Assembly (NCBI RefSeq): GCF_003123725.1
Contig: NZ_QETA01000001.1
Coordinates: 434,001 to 498,000, forward strand
Length of the DNA: 64,000 bases
Direction of reading: 5' to 3'
Origin: Corticimicrobacter populi
Lineage (GTDB): Bacteria > Pseudomonadota > Gammaproteobacteria > Burkholderiales > Burkholderiaceae_B
Both the position numbers and the translations under genes were made by a program. Positions 1 through 10,064 of the stretch are shown here, piece after piece. Position 1 is the first letter of the stretch. The number at the start of each line of letters is the position of its first letter. Below the pieces are notes generated by a model. It had not been told where the DNA came from. It was given only the letters and a program-made list of their open reading frames with translations, and did no database searches.

Positions 1-343
1 GGGTAAAGCCCTGGTCCGGACGGTGGCGGATGGTTTGTCCATGCGCGCCGATGGCCCGTATCGAGGCGGCACTGAGGCCGGCATGTCGCAGTACGTCGTC
101 GCAGGCCTGGGCATAAAGGCGTGCGAGCCTGTTGGCCGCCAGTGCGGCGCGGGTCAGTTCGTCATGCGAGGGTTCGTGCAGCGCTAGCAATTCGGCACGA
201 AGGTCGTCCGGCAACGGCAGGCTGGCATGGGCTTCGATGCGGAAACGGGTGCTCTGGTCGGACGTGCCGGCATCGATTTGCAGGATGACGGCATCAACTC
301 CATCCAGACTGGTGCCTGACATCAGGCCGATATAGCGTTCCAT
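1..343 (-). CDS. anmK: Anhydro-N-acetylmuramic acid kinase, 5' part only
   Basis: The reverse strand from the ATG at 343 reads MERYIGLMSGTSLDGVDAV, the N-terminal phosphate-binding signature (GLMSGTSxDGxD) of AnmK. The enzyme phosphorylates and opens 1,6-anhydro-MurNAc in the cytoplasm during peptidoglycan recycling. About 114 codons are present; the C-terminal two thirds run off the left edge. It lies head to tail with the M23 endopeptidase gene (70 bp gap, same strand), which also acts on cell wall. Identification rests on the N-terminal motif alone, but that motif is very specific. Confidence 0.9.
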   Translation of the reverse strand, partial: MERYIGLMSGTSLDGVDAVILQIDAGTSDQSTRFRIEAHASLPLPDDLRAELLALHEPSHDELTRAALAANRLARLYAQACDDVLRHAGLSAASIRAIGAHGQTIRHRPDQGFT

Positions 344-412
344 GACTGTATGAGAAACGGCCTGACAAAGGCGTGCAGGCCGTATTTTCCGAGTGCGTGT
401 GGCGAGTCGGCT

Positions 413-1849
413 TCAGCGGCTGGCCAGTGCGGTGCCGAGGTCGGGCATGGCGTCCTGGAACTCGGCCAGCAGTTCGAGCTGTTCGCGCATGGGCTGGGTG
501 CTGCGTCGGAATTCGTTGAGCTGACGGTTGTCCAGCGCCTCGGCGACGGGCAGGTCGATGGAAAGCGGATCAACCGGTTTGTTGGCGATGCGGAATTCAT
601 AGTGCAGGTGGGGGCCGGTCGCCCATCCCGTCGAACCGACGTAGCCGATGACCTGTCCCTGGCTGATTGATGCGCCCTTGGTGATACCGGGAGCAATCCG
701 GCTCTGGTGCGCGTAGAGGGTGGTGTATTGGCCGTGGTGCTGCAGGATCACGACATTGCCGTAGCCGTTTTGCCAGCCCGCGAAGGCGACCTTGGCATTG
801 GCGGTGGCGTGGATCGGAGTGCCGGTCGGTGCTGCGTAGTCAACGCCACTGTGCATGCGCCACGATTTGTGGATGGGATGCATGCGACGGCCGAAGTTGG
901 AACTGATGCGTGTGAACTGCAGGGGCGTGCGCGTGAAGGTACCCTTCAGGCTGCTGCCTTCCAGGTCATAATAGCTGCCGCTGCCGTTGTCGGCCTGGTA
1001 CCAGACGGCATTGTGCTCTTGACCCTTGTTGGTGAATTCAAGAGCCAGGACGCGTCCTGTGCCGGCCTGACGGCCTTCGTGCATGCGAGTTTCGTAGACG
1101 ACACGAAACTGGTCGCCTTTGCGCAGATCGCGAATGAAATCGATCTTGCTGCTCAGAATGTCCGCCATCTGCATGGTGATGGCGTCCGGCACACCGGCTG
1201 CATCAGTAGCGCCGAACAGTGAGTTGTTGATGGTTCCCATGGCGACCCGCACCTGCCCGGTCGTATCGTGCTTGAGCTCTTCTGCGCGGAAGCCGTCTTC
1301 GCTGGCCTCGACCTGCAGCATGGCCGTGATCACCTTGCCGTCCTCGGTGGTGCCGGGCGTATGGATATAGCGCAGCCAGCGCATCTTGCCATTGGCATCG
1401 TGCGCGGCCTGGACAGTTCGTCCGGGGTAGAGACGATAGATGCTACGGGCCTCGGGCGTCACGGTCAGGAACTGCTGCAGGCCGGGTTCGTTGATTTCGA
1501 GGCGTGCCAGCAGGGCGGCCAGGGTGTCGCCCGAACGGATGCGGGTTTCGGAAATGTAGATGTCTTCTTCGATGTCTGGCGCGGTGGCAGGCGCTGCCTC
1601 GATATCGGTGGCCGGCAATTCGAATGTCAGTGGAACGATGCTGGATACCGTACGGCGTGCAGGAAGATCACTGGCATCGTCGGGCGGTACCATGCCGATG
1701 GCGGCAGCGGTGCCGAAGAGCGCCACGGCGGCAGCCAGGACCGTGCGCTGCAGTTTGCCGAGACGGAGGAAGGAGCCTGTGCGGTGGCTGTGTTCGGTGC
1801 GGGGGGCGGAATCGGAATCCCTGGGCTGGCGGTTCTGTCCGTTCGGCAT
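413..1849 (-). CDS. M23-family murein endopeptidase (MepM/NlpD-like)
   Basis: The 478-residue protein has a basic cytoplasmic start, a transmembrane/signal-anchor segment near residues 33-52, a LysM/OapA-like middle region (residues about 95-170), and a C-terminal LytM domain at about 325-430. The zinc-site motifs are visible: HSGVD (His333, Asp337) and HLHYE (His414, His416). With the metal ligands intact it should be an active periplasmic DD-endopeptidase rather than a degenerate EnvC/NlpD activator. It is divergent from tyrS; the 170-bp space between them is AT-rich and should hold both promoters. The gene order anmK-M23-tyrS is common in Bordetella relatives (recalled, not checked). Confidence 0.88.
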   Translation of the reverse strand: MPNGQNRQPRDSDSAPRTEHSHRTGSFLRLGKLQRTVLAAAVALFGTAAAIGMVPPDDASDLPARRTVSSIVPLTFELPATDIEAAPATAPDIEEDIYISETRIRSGDTLAALLARLEINEPGLQQFLTVTPEARSIYRLYPGRTVQAAHDANGKMRWLRYIHTPGTTEDGKVITAMLQVEASEDGFRAEELKHDTTGQVRVAMGTINNSLFGATDAAGVPDAITMQMADILSSKIDFIRDLRKGDQFRVVYETRMHEGRQAGTGRVLALEFTNKGQEHNAVWYQADNGSGSYYDLEGSSLKGTFTRTPLQFTRISSNFGRRMHPIHKSWRMHSGVDYAAPTGTPIHATANAKVAFAGWQNGYGNVVILQHHGQYTTLYAHQSRIAPGITKGASISQGQVIGYVGSTGWATGPHLHYEFRIANKPVDPLSIDLPVAEALDNRQLNEFRRSTQPMREQLELLAEFQDAMPDLGTALASR

Positions 1850-2019
1850 TACGCAATATGTCCTGTTATACTGTACGAAAATACAGTAAATATGGGAAAA
1901 ATCGGCAAAAGATTATCTAACCCGTTATCCTATCGTATCAATACCCAAATATCGAGCGTTTTTACGCACGCTATCATTTCCCGATTCATTCCAATCCTTT
2001 ACTGCTGGTTTTTACTGAA

Positions 2020-3246
2020 ATGTCTGAAGCTCCGTTCCCCATCACGCCTGAAGTCGAAGCCGATCTGGCGATCGCCCGACGCGGCTGCGACGAGCTCCTC
2101 GTCGAGTCCGAGCTGGCTGCCAAGTTCGCCCGCAGCCGCGCTACCGGCAAGCCACTGCGAATCAAGTTGGGGCTGGATCCTACGGCACCTGACATTCATC
2201 TCGGGCATACGGTGGTGCTCAACAAAATGCGCCAGTTGCAGGATCTGGGCCACACGGTCATTTTCCTGATCGGCGATTTCACGTCTACCATCGGCGACCC
2301 CAGTGGCCGCAACGCGACCCGCCCACCGCTGACCCGCGAGCAGATCGAGCAGAATGCGCGTACCTATTACGAGCAGGCCAGCCTGGTGCTGGATCCTGCC
2401 CGTACCGAAATCCGCTACAACTCTGAATGGTGCGACAAGCTCGGCGCACGTGGCCTGATCCAATTAGCCTCGCGCCATACCGTGGCTCGCATGATGGAGC
2501 GCGATGACTTCACCAAGCGCTACAAGGGTGGGGTACCCATTTCCATTCACGAATTCCTCTACCCGCTGCTGCAGGGCTATGACTCGGTCGAGCTGCAGGC
2601 CGATGTCGAACTGGGCGGCACCGACCAGAAGTTCAACCTCCTGGTGGGGCGTGAGCTGCAGAAGGAATACGGTCACGAGCCGCAGTGCATCCTGACGATG
2701 CCGTTGCTGGTCGGAACTGATGGCGTCGAGAAGATGTCCAAATCAAAAGGCAACTACATCGGCGTGACCGAAGCACCCGAGTCCATGTTCGGCAAACTGA
2801 TGTCGATTTCCGACGACCTGATGTGGCGTTACTACGAGCTGCTCTCGTTCCGTTCGCTGCAAGATATCGCGGCGTTGCGCGCCGAGATAGAGGCAGGGCG
2901 CAACCCGCGAGATGCCAAGGTCATGCTGGCGCAGGAAATCGTGGCGCGCTTCCATGATGCTGCGGCTGCCGAGCAGGCCCTGGCGGCATTCGAGGCGCGT
3001 TTCCGTGATGGCGCGATTCCTGACGACATGCCGGAGGTCACTTTGGAAGGCGCGCCGTTGGGTATCCTCAAGGTTCTGCGTGATGCCGGGCTGGCGGCAT
3101 CGGCATCCGAGGCGCAGCGCAATGTCGAGCAGGGTGGGGTGCGCGTTGATGGTCAGAAGGTCGAGGACAAGGCGCACACCCTGATTACCGGCACCTATGT
3201 GCTGCAGGTGGGCAAGCGCAAGTTTGCACGCGTCACGCTCAAGTAG
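2020..3246 (+). CDS. tyrS: Tyrosyl-tRNA synthetase
   Basis: This class I aminoacyl-tRNA synthetase charges tRNA-Tyr. In the 408-residue product the HIGH-type motif is HLGH (residues 60-63, following LDPTAPDI) and the KMSKS loop is at 238-242 (EKMSKSKGN). A C-terminal S4 RNA-binding domain occupies roughly residues 345-408 ([13 protein letters not shown]). Length and motifs match the bacterial TyrRS form found in proteobacteria. The ATG at 2020 gives the usual N terminus. No T-box or other leader is apparent upstream. Confidence 0.97.
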   Translation: MSEAPFPITPEVEADLAIARRGCDELLVESELAAKFARSRATGKPLRIKLGLDPTAPDIHLGHTVVLNKMRQLQDLGHTVIFLIGDFTSTIGDPSGRNATRPPLTREQIEQNARTYYEQASLVLDPARTEIRYNSEWCDKLGARGLIQLASRHTVARMMERDDFTKRYKGGVPISIHEFLYPLLQGYDSVELQADVELGGTDQKFNLLVGRELQKEYGHEPQCILTMPLLVGTDGVEKMSKSKGNYIGVTEAPESMFGKLMSISDDLMWRYYELLSFRSLQDIAALRAEIEAGRNPRDAKVMLAQEIVARFHDAAAAEQALAAFEARFRDGAIPDDMPEVTLEGAPLGILKVLRDAGLAASASEAQRNVEQGGVRVDGQKVEDKAHTLITGTYVLQVGKRKFARVTLK

Positions 3247-3327
3247 GGTGCGTGCTGCCGGACGGCTTTGGTAAAGTGATACGTGTCCGCCCGATGCGGA
3301 CACGACGACATTGACAAGGAGCAGGCC

Positions 3328-3969
3328 ATGAAATTCTGGAGTCAGTCTTTTGCCGATGGCGAACATATTCCCGAGCGCCATGCGTTCGCTCGCATTGATG
3401 CGCAGTCGCACGTCGCGCTGGCAGACAATCTCAACCCCCATTTTGCCTGGGACGAGGTGCCCGAGGGAACGTGCTCGTTCGTCCTGATCTGTAACGATCC
3501 GGATGCGCCGAGCCAGCCCGACGATGTCAACCAGGAAGGGCGCGAGGTGCCAGCCGACCTGCCGCGTACCGATTTCACCCATTGGGTGCTGATCGAGCTG
3601 GGTGCCGAAATGCGCGAGATTCCCGAAGGTGCCTTTTCCGGTGGTGTCACGCCACGAGGCAAGGGCGGGCCGCTGGCCCCGATGGGGGCACGCCAGGGCA
3701 TCAATGACTATACCGGCTGGTTTGCCGCCGACCGCGACATGAATGGCGAGTACTTCGGCTATGACGGTCCCTGCCCACCCTGGAATGATGCGCTGCCGCA
3801 CCGCTATGTCTTCACGCTGTATGCGCTGGACATCGATACACTGGCGCTTGAAGGGGCATTTACCGCTCGGGCCGTGCTGGAGGCCATCGAGGGGCATGTG
3901 TTGGCACAGGCCTCCATGCAGGGTATCTATACCCTCAATCCGGCGCTGGCTGCTGGGCAGATCGGCTAG
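3328..3969 (+). CDS. YbhB/YbcL-type PEBP-family protein
   Basis: A 213-residue protein of the phosphatidylethanolamine-binding/Raf-kinase-inhibitor-like family. Recognisable parts are the ligand-pocket stretch CNDPDAP (about residue 57) and the FTHWVLIEL segment; the C-terminal YVFTLYALD is also typical. I chose the ATG at 3328 because an AAGGAG ribosome site lies 7 bases upstream; an in-frame extension to 3283 has no such site. Bacterial members have no settled function. It sits between tyrS and glyA on the same strand. Confidence 0.85.
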   Translation: MKFWSQSFADGEHIPERHAFARIDAQSHVALADNLNPHFAWDEVPEGTCSFVLICNDPDAPSQPDDVNQEGREVPADLPRTDFTHWVLIELGAEMREIPEGAFSGGVTPRGKGGPLAPMGARQGINDYTGWFAADRDMNGEYFGYDGPCPPWNDALPHRYVFTLYALDIDTLALEGAFTARAVLEAIEGHVLAQASMQGIYTLNPALAAGQIG

Positions 3970-4013
3970 AATAGACGGTTTCCCTCTCCCGCAATTCCGT
4001 ATCAGGAACTCTC

Positions 4014-5258
4014 ATGTTTGATCGCACCCGCACTCTTGCCCAGGCCGACCCCGACATCTGGAGCGCCATCCAGAAGGAAGACGTTCGCCAGGAACAGCAC
4101 ATCGAGCTGATCGCGTCCGAAAACTACGCCAGCCCGGCCGTGATGGAAGCCCAGGGCACGCAACTGACCAACAAGTACGCCGAAGGCTACCCTGGCAAGC
4201 GTTATTACGGTGGGTGCGAGTTCGTCGATGTGGTCGAGCAACTGGCCATTGACCGACTCAAGGCACTGTTCGGTGCCGAGGCGGCCAATGTGCAACCCAA
4301 TTCGGGCTCGCAGGCCAACCAGGGTGTGTACATGGCCGTCCTGAAGCCGGGTGATACCGTACTGGGCATGAGCCTGGCCGAAGGCGGCCACCTGACGCAC
4401 GGCGCGTCGGTCAATGCCTCCGGCAAACTGTACGATTTCAAGGCCTATGGTCTGGATGCCGACGAGGCGCTCGACTATGGTCGCGTCGAGGCGCTGGCTG
4501 CCGAGCACAAGCCCAAGCTGATCGTTGCCGGTGCCTCGGCCTATGCGCTGCGCATCGATTTCGAGCGCATGGCCCGCATTGCACGCGATAACAATGCCCT
4601 CTTCATGGTGGATATTGCCCACTATGCGGGCCTGGTGGCTGGGGGGGCTTACCCCAACCCGGTGCCTCACGCCGATTTCGTCACGTCTACCACGCACAAA
4701 TCGCTGCGCGGCCCGCGTGGTGGCGTCATCATGATGAAGGCCGAGTACGAAAAGGCCATCAATTCCGCGATCTTCCCCGGTATCCAAGGTGGTCCGCTGA
4801 TGCATGTCATCGCTGCCAAGGCTGTGGCCTTCAAGGAGGCGCAGCAGCCGGAATTCAAGACCTACGCCGAGCAGGTGGTCAAGAATGCCCAGGTTATGGC
4901 GGAAACGTTGGTCAAGCGCGGCTTGCGCATTGTGTCCGGTCGTACCGAAAGCCACGTCATGCTGATCGACCTGCGCGCCAAGCAGATTACCGGCAAGGAA
5001 GCCGAAGCGGTGCTGGGCGATGCTCACATCACGGTTAATAAGAACGCAATCCCCAACGACCCCGAAAAGCCCTTCGTGACCAGCGGTATCCGTGTCGGTA
5101 CGCCCGCGATCACCACGCGTGGCTTCAAGGAGGCCGAGAGCGAACTGACGGCCAACCTGATCGCCGATGTGCTCGACAATCCGCGTGATGCAGACAACAT
5201 TGCAGCAGTGCGTGCCAAGGTGCATGCGCTGACGACGCGTCTGCCGGTCTATCGCTGA
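4014..5258 (+). CDS. glyA: Serine hydroxymethyltransferase
   Basis: PLP enzyme interconverting serine and glycine with transfer of a one-carbon unit to tetrahydrofolate. The 414-residue sequence has the N-terminal [10 protein letters not shown] motif (31-40) and the PLP-lysine motif [13 protein letters not shown], with the Schiff-base lysine at residue 229. Length is standard. nrdR begins 5 bp after the stop, so glyA heads a compact run with nrdR-ribD-ribE, an arrangement often seen in betaproteobacteria. Confidence 0.97.
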   Translation: MFDRTRTLAQADPDIWSAIQKEDVRQEQHIELIASENYASPAVMEAQGTQLTNKYAEGYPGKRYYGGCEFVDVVEQLAIDRLKALFGAEAANVQPNSGSQANQGVYMAVLKPGDTVLGMSLAEGGHLTHGASVNASGKLYDFKAYGLDADEALDYGRVEALAAEHKPKLIVAGASAYALRIDFERMARIARDNNALFMVDIAHYAGLVAGGAYPNPVPHADFVTSTTHKSLRGPRGGVIMMKAEYEKAINSAIFPGIQGGPLMHVIAAKAVAFKEAQQPEFKTYAEQVVKNAQVMAETLVKRGLRIVSGRTESHVMLIDLRAKQITGKEAEAVLGDAHITVNKNAIPNDPEKPFVTSGIRVGTPAITTRGFKEAESELTANLIADVLDNPRDADNIAAVRAKVHALTTRLPVYR

Positions 5259-5263
5259 TCTGC

Positions 5264-5737
5264 ATGAAGTGCCCGTTCTGCCAGCATACCGATACCCAGG
5301 TGCTCGACTCCCGGGTATCGGAGGAAAAAGACACGATCCGTCGCCGGCGTCGCTGCCTGGCATGCGAGCGTCGCTTTACGACGTACGAGCGGGCAGAACT
5401 GGTGATGCCTGCTGTCGTCAAGCGCAACGGCAATCGTGTTGACTACAACCCGGCCAAGTTGCGTGGCAGCCTTTCCCTGGCGCTACGCAAGCGGCCAGTG
5501 GCCGTTTCCGAGATCGACGCAGCGGTCACGCGTATCGAAGAGCGACTGCTTTCCGATGGTCGGCGTGAAGTCCCTTCGCAATTCATCGGAGAACTGGTCA
5601 TGGCCGAGCTGTTCAGGCTCGACAAGGTTGCCTATATCCGCTTTGCTTCTGTCTATCAAAGCTTCGAGGATATTGGCCAGTTCGTTGAGGTCATCAATCA
5701 ACTGGCTGGTCCGCCTGCGCCTGGCGACAGGCATTGA
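5264..5737 (+). CDS. nrdR: Ribonucleotide reductase transcriptional repressor NrdR
   Basis: A 157-residue repressor of ribonucleotide reductase genes. The N-terminal zinc ribbon uses Cys3, Cys6, Cys31 and Cys34 (MKCPFC and CLAC), and an ATP-cone domain (about 49-139) senses ATP/dATP. Its position directly after glyA and before ribD is the usual genomic context of this family. The downstream ribD reading frame begins at or just after its stop. Confidence 0.96.
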   Translation: MKCPFCQHTDTQVLDSRVSEEKDTIRRRRRCLACERRFTTYERAELVMPAVVKRNGNRVDYNPAKLRGSLSLALRKRPVAVSEIDAAVTRIEERLLSDGRREVPSQFIGELVMAELFRLDKVAYIRFASVYQSFEDIGQFVEVINQLAGPPAPGDRH

Positions 5738-5760
5738 AACGGATCGGCTGGAGTATGGGC

Positions 5761-6936
5761 ATGACGCCTCAGACGATTGCTGCAGGGACTGACCACGCCT
5801 GGATGCAGCAGGCGCTGGTGCTGGCCGAATCCGTCCTTTACAGCACGACCCCCAATCCTCGTGTGGGATGCCTGATCGTGCGTGATGGGCTGATTCTGGG
5901 GCAGGGGGCAACCCAGCCGCCCGGCGGTCCGCATGCGGAAGTCTGCGCCTTGCGTGATGCAGCAGCACGGGGGCATGATGTCGCGGGTGCCACAGTCTAT
6001 GTGACCCTGGAACCCTGCAGTCATTTTGGTCGTACGCCACCCTGCGCCGATACGCTGGTGCAGGCTGGGGTCGGCAGGGTGGTCGCTGCCATGCTGGACC
6101 CCAATCCGCAGGTAGCAGGCCGAGGTGTGCGAAGGCTGCGCGAGGCAGGTATTCCGGTAGAGATCGGTGTATGCCTGGAGCAGGCACTGGCGCTCAATCC
6201 TGGCTTTGTCTCCCGCATGCGGGACGGCACGCCCTGGGTCTGGATGAAGATCGCTGCATCTCTTGATGGCCGCAGTGCACTTGAAAATGGCGTATCGCAA
6301 TGGATCACCGGCGAGGCGGCCCGGGCCGATGGACATCATTGGCGTGCCCGTAGTTGCGCTATCCTGACAGGAATAGGTACGGTCGAGGCGGACAACCCCG
6401 CTCTCACCGTGCGTCATGTGCCCACTGTCCGGCAACCGAGGCGGGTCATCGTCGATGCGCAACTGCGTCTGCATCCGGATGCCAGGATCCTGAATGGCGA
6501 TGATGTATGGGTGATTACCGCTGCCGGATCGCCGGAACGTCGGGCGATGCTGGAAGGGCGCGGAGCCCGTATCGTTGCCTTGCCCGACGGGCAGGGCCGG
6601 GTCGATCTGCCGGCCTTGATGCGTTGGTTGGCGCAGCAGGATATCAATGAAGTACACGTCGAGGCTGGAGCCGGTCTCAATGGTGCACTGCTGGGCAGTG
6701 GCTGCATTGATGAATTACTATGGTACGTGGCACCGATGCTGGTGGGACCAGGCCTGCCTGCGGCACGCCTGGCTGTACTTGACCAGCTATCGTTGGCTGA
6801 TCGTTTCGAATGGATGGAGCACGCCCGGGTCGGCGACGATCTGAGGCTGCGCTTGCGTCATGCCGCACGCTGGCAATCCCTGATGCAGGGGCTGGCGTCG
6901 ATACCGACGCAGGATTGTGCAGTGGAAGGAGACTGA
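5761..6936 (+). CDS. ribD: Bifunctional riboflavin deaminase/reductase RibD
   Basis: Catalyses the second and third steps of riboflavin synthesis. The N-terminal deaminase domain (1-145) shows the zinc motif PHAE (His58, Glu60) and PCSHFGRTPPC (Cys86, Cys95). The C-terminal reductase (about 150-365) has the MKIAASLDGR segment. The start is uncertain: I prefer the ATG at 5761, 7 bases after GGAG; an ATG at 5755 and a TTG at 5734 overlapping the nrdR stop are alternatives. Riboflavin synthase follows 2 bp after the stop. Confidence 0.95.
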   Translation: MTPQTIAAGTDHAWMQQALVLAESVLYSTTPNPRVGCLIVRDGLILGQGATQPPGGPHAEVCALRDAAARGHDVAGATVYVTLEPCSHFGRTPPCADTLVQAGVGRVVAAMLDPNPQVAGRGVRRLREAGIPVEIGVCLEQALALNPGFVSRMRDGTPWVWMKIAASLDGRSALENGVSQWITGEAARADGHHWRARSCAILTGIGTVEADNPALTVRHVPTVRQPRRVIVDAQLRLHPDARILNGDDVWVITAAGSPERRAMLEGRGARIVALPDGQGRVDLPALMRWLAQQDINEVHVEAGAGLNGALLGSGCIDELLWYVAPMLVGPGLPAARLAVLDQLSLADRFEWMEHARVGDDLRLRLRHAARWQSLMQGLASIPTQDCAVEGD

Positions 6937-6938
6937 AC

Positions 6939-7661
6939 ATGTTTACAGGTATTGTGGCGGTCGTAGGCCAGATCGTCGATGTTCGGCGCATCAAGGCCGA
7001 GGCAAAAGAAGCGACCCAGCGTGCGATGGGCGTACATCTGACCGTGGATGCGGGATCGCTGGATCTTGCCGATGTTGCAATTGGTGATTCGATTGCCATC
7101 CAGGGGGCCTGCATGACGGTGGTGGCCCTTCAGGAACCCTGTTTCGAGGTTGATGTGTCCTGCGAGAGTCTGGCGCTGACGGTGGGGCTTGAGCAGCCTG
7201 GACCCGTCAATCTGGAGAAGGCGCTGCGTGTAGGCGATCCCCTGGGAGGGCACCTGGTATCAGGACATGTCGATGGTATCGGTGTCGTGACGCGTTTCGA
7301 TCAGGCGGGCGAATCCAAAGAGCTGCGCATCATGGTGCCGTCGCACCTGGGGCGTTATCTGGCGATCAAAGGGTCGGTCGTGGTCGATGGTGTCAGCCTG
7401 ACTGTCAATCGCGTGTCCGATCAGGATCGTGGCTGCGAAATTTCCATCAACCTGATTCCCCATACCCAGACAGTCACGACGCTGGGGCGTTTACAGCCTG
7501 GCAGCAAGGTCAACATCGAGATCGATACGATTGCCCGCTATGTCGAGCGCATGGTAGGTGCCGAGCCTGTCGTGGTGGAAACACCTGTGGCGAAGGCTTC
7601 CGAGGACGATGCTTCCACTTCGCAACCAGCGGCGCGCAAGGTATTTTTCATGTCGACCTGA
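6939..7661 (+). CDS. ribE: Riboflavin synthase, alpha chain
   Basis: Dismutates two 6,7-dimethyl-8-ribityllumazine molecules to riboflavin. The 240-residue protein begins MFTGIV, the diagnostic N terminus, and has two lumazine-binding repeats, each with a GxHLVSGHVDG/NLIPHT-like region (about 65-110 and 150-195). The C-terminal tail of about 30 residues after the second repeat is longer than in E. coli. The start at 6939 has the ribosome site AAGGAGA. The stop of ribD and this start are nearly contiguous, implying coupled translation. No FMN riboswitch is visible upstream of ribD or here. Confidence 0.95.
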   Translation: MFTGIVAVVGQIVDVRRIKAEAKEATQRAMGVHLTVDAGSLDLADVAIGDSIAIQGACMTVVALQEPCFEVDVSCESLALTVGLEQPGPVNLEKALRVGDPLGGHLVSGHVDGIGVVTRFDQAGESKELRIMVPSHLGRYLAIKGSVVVDGVSLTVNRVSDQDRGCEISINLIPHTQTVTTLGRLQPGSKVNIEIDTIARYVERMVGAEPVVVETPVAKASEDDASTSQPAARKVFFMST

Positions 7662-7684
7662 GGGCGCTTCAATACGAGAACCTG

Positions 7685-7718
7685 ATAACGGCGGTGCGCC
7701 TTGCGCGACCGCCGTTAT
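7685..7718. terminator. Bidirectional hairpin between ribE and the CoA-binding gene
   Basis: A perfect 11-bp inverted repeat (ATAACGGCGGT / ACCGCCGTTAT) with a GC-rich 12-nt centre lies between two convergent genes. There is no long T run on either side, so it may work as a weak terminator or an mRNA 3'-end stabiliser. Confidence 0.6.
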
Positions 7719-7722
7719 GCTT

Positions 7723-8160
7723 TCAGGCACTGCCGAGCAGGCGTCGCCATTCTATTTTCAGGCAGCGGTCCATGACCATCTGTCGACCGGCAGTTGTGAC
7801 CGCGACTGCAGCCGCTTCATTACGGATACCCAACTGCAGCCAGACCAGTTTGGCCTGGGTCTGCAAGGCCTGCTCCACGATGGGGGGCACAGCTTCGCTG
7901 CGTCTGAAGATATCGACGACATCCAGTGTCAGACCCTCGGCAGTCAATGCCGCCTCGGCTGATGGCAGATCAGGCTGTACGCTTTCGCCAAGGATGGTGG
8001 TGCCGGCGGGCAGGGTCGGATTGACAGGCACGATACGCAGGCCTGCGTTCTGCAGATAGCGGGCCACGTCATGGCTGGGGCGATCCTCGCGGGGAGACAG
8101 GCCAACGATGGCAACGGTTCTGATGGGTTTCAACAATGCAATCAGTTCATCGTCCTGCAT
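7723..8160 (-). CDS. YccU-type CoA-binding domain protein
   Basis: A 145-residue single-domain protein with the CoA_binding Rossmann fold. Visible features are TVAIVGLSPREDRPSH near the N terminus (nucleotide loop) and VVDIFRRSEAVPPIVEQA in the middle, as in succinyl-CoA-synthetase-like small proteins. The precise ligand and role of the stand-alone family are not established. It is convergent with ribE and followed on the same strand upstream by rdgC. Confidence 0.85.
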   Translation of the reverse strand: MQDDELIALLKPIRTVAIVGLSPREDRPSHDVARYLQNAGLRIVPVNPTLPAGTTILGESVQPDLPSAEAALTAEGLTLDVVDIFRRSEAVPPIVEQALQTQAKLVWLQLGIRNEAAAVAVTTAGRQMVMDRCLKIEWRRLLGSA

Positions 8161-8226
8161 GATCGATCTCCTTGTGTATCGGCTGCTGTCCTGGCAGGCC
8201 TGTCTTGGCGCGAGGGCTGATGGTGT

Positions 8227-9126
8227 TCAGGCGGGCTGCTCGCCACCCAGGCCATAGACCAGATCGGCCAGCAGCTTGCTCAGTTCACCGGTCATCAGCA
8301 TCATGTCGGCATCGAAAATCTCGTCGTCGTTCATGCCGCTGATTTCGGCGTTTTCCTTGAGCACATCGAGCGGGGATATGCGCTTGATGCTCAGGCTTTC
8401 GGTCAACACGAAGGAAATGCGGTCGGCCCAGGTCAGCGCCAGTCGGGTGCATTGCTTGCCGGAGGCGATGTGCCGGCGGATATCCTCGGGGTCGAGGGTG
8501 TGCTTGACGTAGCGTATCGTGGCCTTGCTTTCGCCAGCTGCCTGCAATTCCGTATCCTGGTCGATGCTGAAGTTGCTGGGGGCTTCGTCACTGGCCAGCC
8601 AGGCAGTCATGGCGGCGGCAGGAGACTGGATGACATGCAGAGGTCGCAGTGGCAGGGGGCTGACCGATTTGTGCAGCAGGCCGAGGACTTCGTCTGCCTT
8701 GGCGGTGGCGGCGGCATCTACGCCCAGCCAGCCCGATTCTGGATCGATCCAGACCAGGGTGTCGCGGTGGATGCTGAATGCCTTGGGCAGCAGCTCATCC
8801 GTGACCTGTTCCTTGAGATCCTTCATCTGTTTGCGGCCAGGCTTGAAGCCCTGCTGCTCTTCAAGCTCGGCGGCACGAGCCTTGGCCACCTGGTTGACGA
8901 CAGAGGCGGGCAGCAGCTTCTTTTCTGCGCGCAGCGCGATCAGCAACTGGTGGCCGACCTCGTGTACCAGGCCGCCACCTTCGCGTGGTGCAATCCAGCC
9001 CAGGCGCTGTGCTTCGAGACCGCTGCCCGGCTGGTAGGCATGCGCTGCGAGCTGGGCTTCAAGCGCCTCTGCAGTGATGTTCCAGGGGCTGGGGAGACGG
9101 TAGACCTGTAGATTCTTGAACCACAT
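8227..9126 (-). CDS. rdgC: Recombination-associated protein RdgC (chromosomal copy)
   Basis: The 299-residue protein starts [15 protein letters not shown], the RdgC signature, and matches the family length. RdgC forms a toroidal dimer on DNA and modulates RecA-dependent recombination. What is odd here is a second copy in the prophage at 48053-48964 that differs at only about a dozen residues, clustered around residues 205-220 and at the extreme C terminus; the DNA is also nearly identical. The two are direct repeats about 40 kb apart. Confidence 0.95.
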   Translation of the reverse strand: MWFKNLQVYRLPSPWNITAEALEAQLAAHAYQPGSGLEAQRLGWIAPREGGGLVHEVGHQLLIALRAEKKLLPASVVNQVAKARAAELEEQQGFKPGRKQMKDLKEQVTDELLPKAFSIHRDTLVWIDPESGWLGVDAAATAKADEVLGLLHKSVSPLPLRPLHVIQSPAAAMTAWLASDEAPSNFSIDQDTELQAAGESKATIRYVKHTLDPEDIRRHIASGKQCTRLALTWADRISFVLTESLSIKRISPLDVLKENAEISGMNDDEIFDADMMLMTGELSKLLADLVYGLGGEQPA

Positions 9127-9397
9127 AATTTTTTCGCAAAAGGGTTCATTCTAAACGCTTTGACCCGGATGGACAGCGCCTTTGTCCCGGCTGATCATGT
9201 GGTTTTCCCGCATGTTTTGCCAAGACCGATTGACAAGAATGTAAACCACCTTCATAGTGCTTCTGCACGATTTTCAAGAGTTGCGGTTCAATGCAGTGTC
9301 AGGTTGCCTTTTTGGTACTGAAGTTGTTCTACTGTCCCTTCCTTGATTTTCATGCATGTCGGGTGCAAGCCCAAATTTTTTACAGGAATTACTCAGT

Positions 9398-9604
9398 ATG
9401 GCAACCGGTATCGTTAAGTGGTTCAACGCAGACAAGGGTTATGGTTTCATCATGCCCGATGACGGCGGCAAGGACCTGTTTGCTCACTTCTCGGAAATCC
9501 GCTCGGGCGACGGCTACAAGTCCCTGCAAGAAAACCAGAAAGTCAGCTTTGACGTCGCCCAAGGCGCCAAGGGCCCGCAGGCAACCAACATCAACGCGCT
9601 GTAA
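9398..9604 (+). CDS. Cold-shock domain protein (CspA family)
   Basis: A 68-residue single cold-shock domain with the RNP1-type KGYGFI and RNP2-type DLFAHF motifs, beginning [10 protein letters not shown]. It binds single-stranded nucleic acid. An upstream in-frame ATG at 9356 would add 14 non-conserved residues and is rejected. The 270 bases upstream (9127-9397) carry no gene and probably hold the rdgC promoter and a long 5' leader, typical of csp genes. A strong terminator follows at 9646. Confidence 0.95.
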   Translation: MATGIVKWFNADKGYGFIMPDDGGKDLFAHFSEIRSGDGYKSLQENQKVSFDVAQGAKGPQATNINAL

Positions 9605-9645
9605 TCCATAGCCGTTGCATGGCCATGCCGCGGGCATGGCAGCAA

Positions 9646-9670
9646 AGCCCCGCCTCATGCGGGGCTTTTT
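9646..9670 (+). terminator. Rho-independent terminator of the cold-shock gene
   Basis: An 8-bp stem AGCCCCGC / GCGGGGCT with a 5-nt loop is followed by a run of five T. Confidence 0.9.
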
Positions 9671-9712
9671 ATTTGGTATAACTATCTTGCAAAATAACAG
9701 GGAGGCGACTGT

Positions 9713-9883
9713 ATGTTTTCGGGGATCAATCTGTTCTGGATTATTCTTGTTGGAAGTGCATTTCTGATGCTGGTCGGCTTTGGCCTGCGCGAGCGCAACC
9801 TTGGCATCTCGTTGATGGGACTGGGCTTGCTGGGAGCCATGGGCAGCGTCATCTACAAGATCTACATCACGTTCGGCGGTTGA
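9713..9883 (+). CDS. Small two-helix membrane protein, 56 residues
   Basis: The frame starts at an ATG 8 bases after a strong GGAGG site and encodes MFSGINLFWIILVGS..., giving two hydrophobic segments (about 6-24 and 32-50) separated by the charged turn GLRERN. It ends with a terminator-like hairpin at 9934. I recognise no family. The ribosome site, the codon use and the flanking terminators on both sides make it a believable single-gene transcript. Confidence 0.6.
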   Translation: MFSGINLFWIILVGSAFLMLVGFGLRERNLGISLMGLGLLGAMGSVIYKIYITFGG

Positions 9884-9933
9884 GCGAACGGTAGTGATAT
9901 GGCTAGCCTGACTGCATCAGGCACTGAAAAAAA

Positions 9934-9966
9934 AGCGCCAGCTTCCATTATGGAACTGGCGCTTTC
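9934..9966. terminator. Terminator hairpin between small membrane protein and CoA-transferase
   Basis: An AGCGCCAG-type stem (AGCGCCAGcTTCCA / TGGAActggcgct) is flanked by eight A on the left and a CTTTCTCT tract on the right, so it can act for both converging genes. Confidence 0.8.
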
Positions 9967-10064
9967 TCTGTTGTCAGCGCTCATCTGACGTCGGTGTAAG
10001 GACTCACGAATGCTGTTTTGCCTGCACGGCCCCAGGCTGGTGCTGTGACGGCTGTTGCGCGGGG

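Noticed and set aside
5734-7661. FMN riboswitch upstream of ribD or ribE
   Set aside because: The short intergenic spaces cannot hold the roughly 120-nt element and none of its conserved segments is present.
8452-9111. Long plus-strand reading frame opposite rdgC (also opposite the prophage rdgC)
   Set aside because: It is antisense to a well-identified gene in both copies and has no ribosome site or family resemblance.
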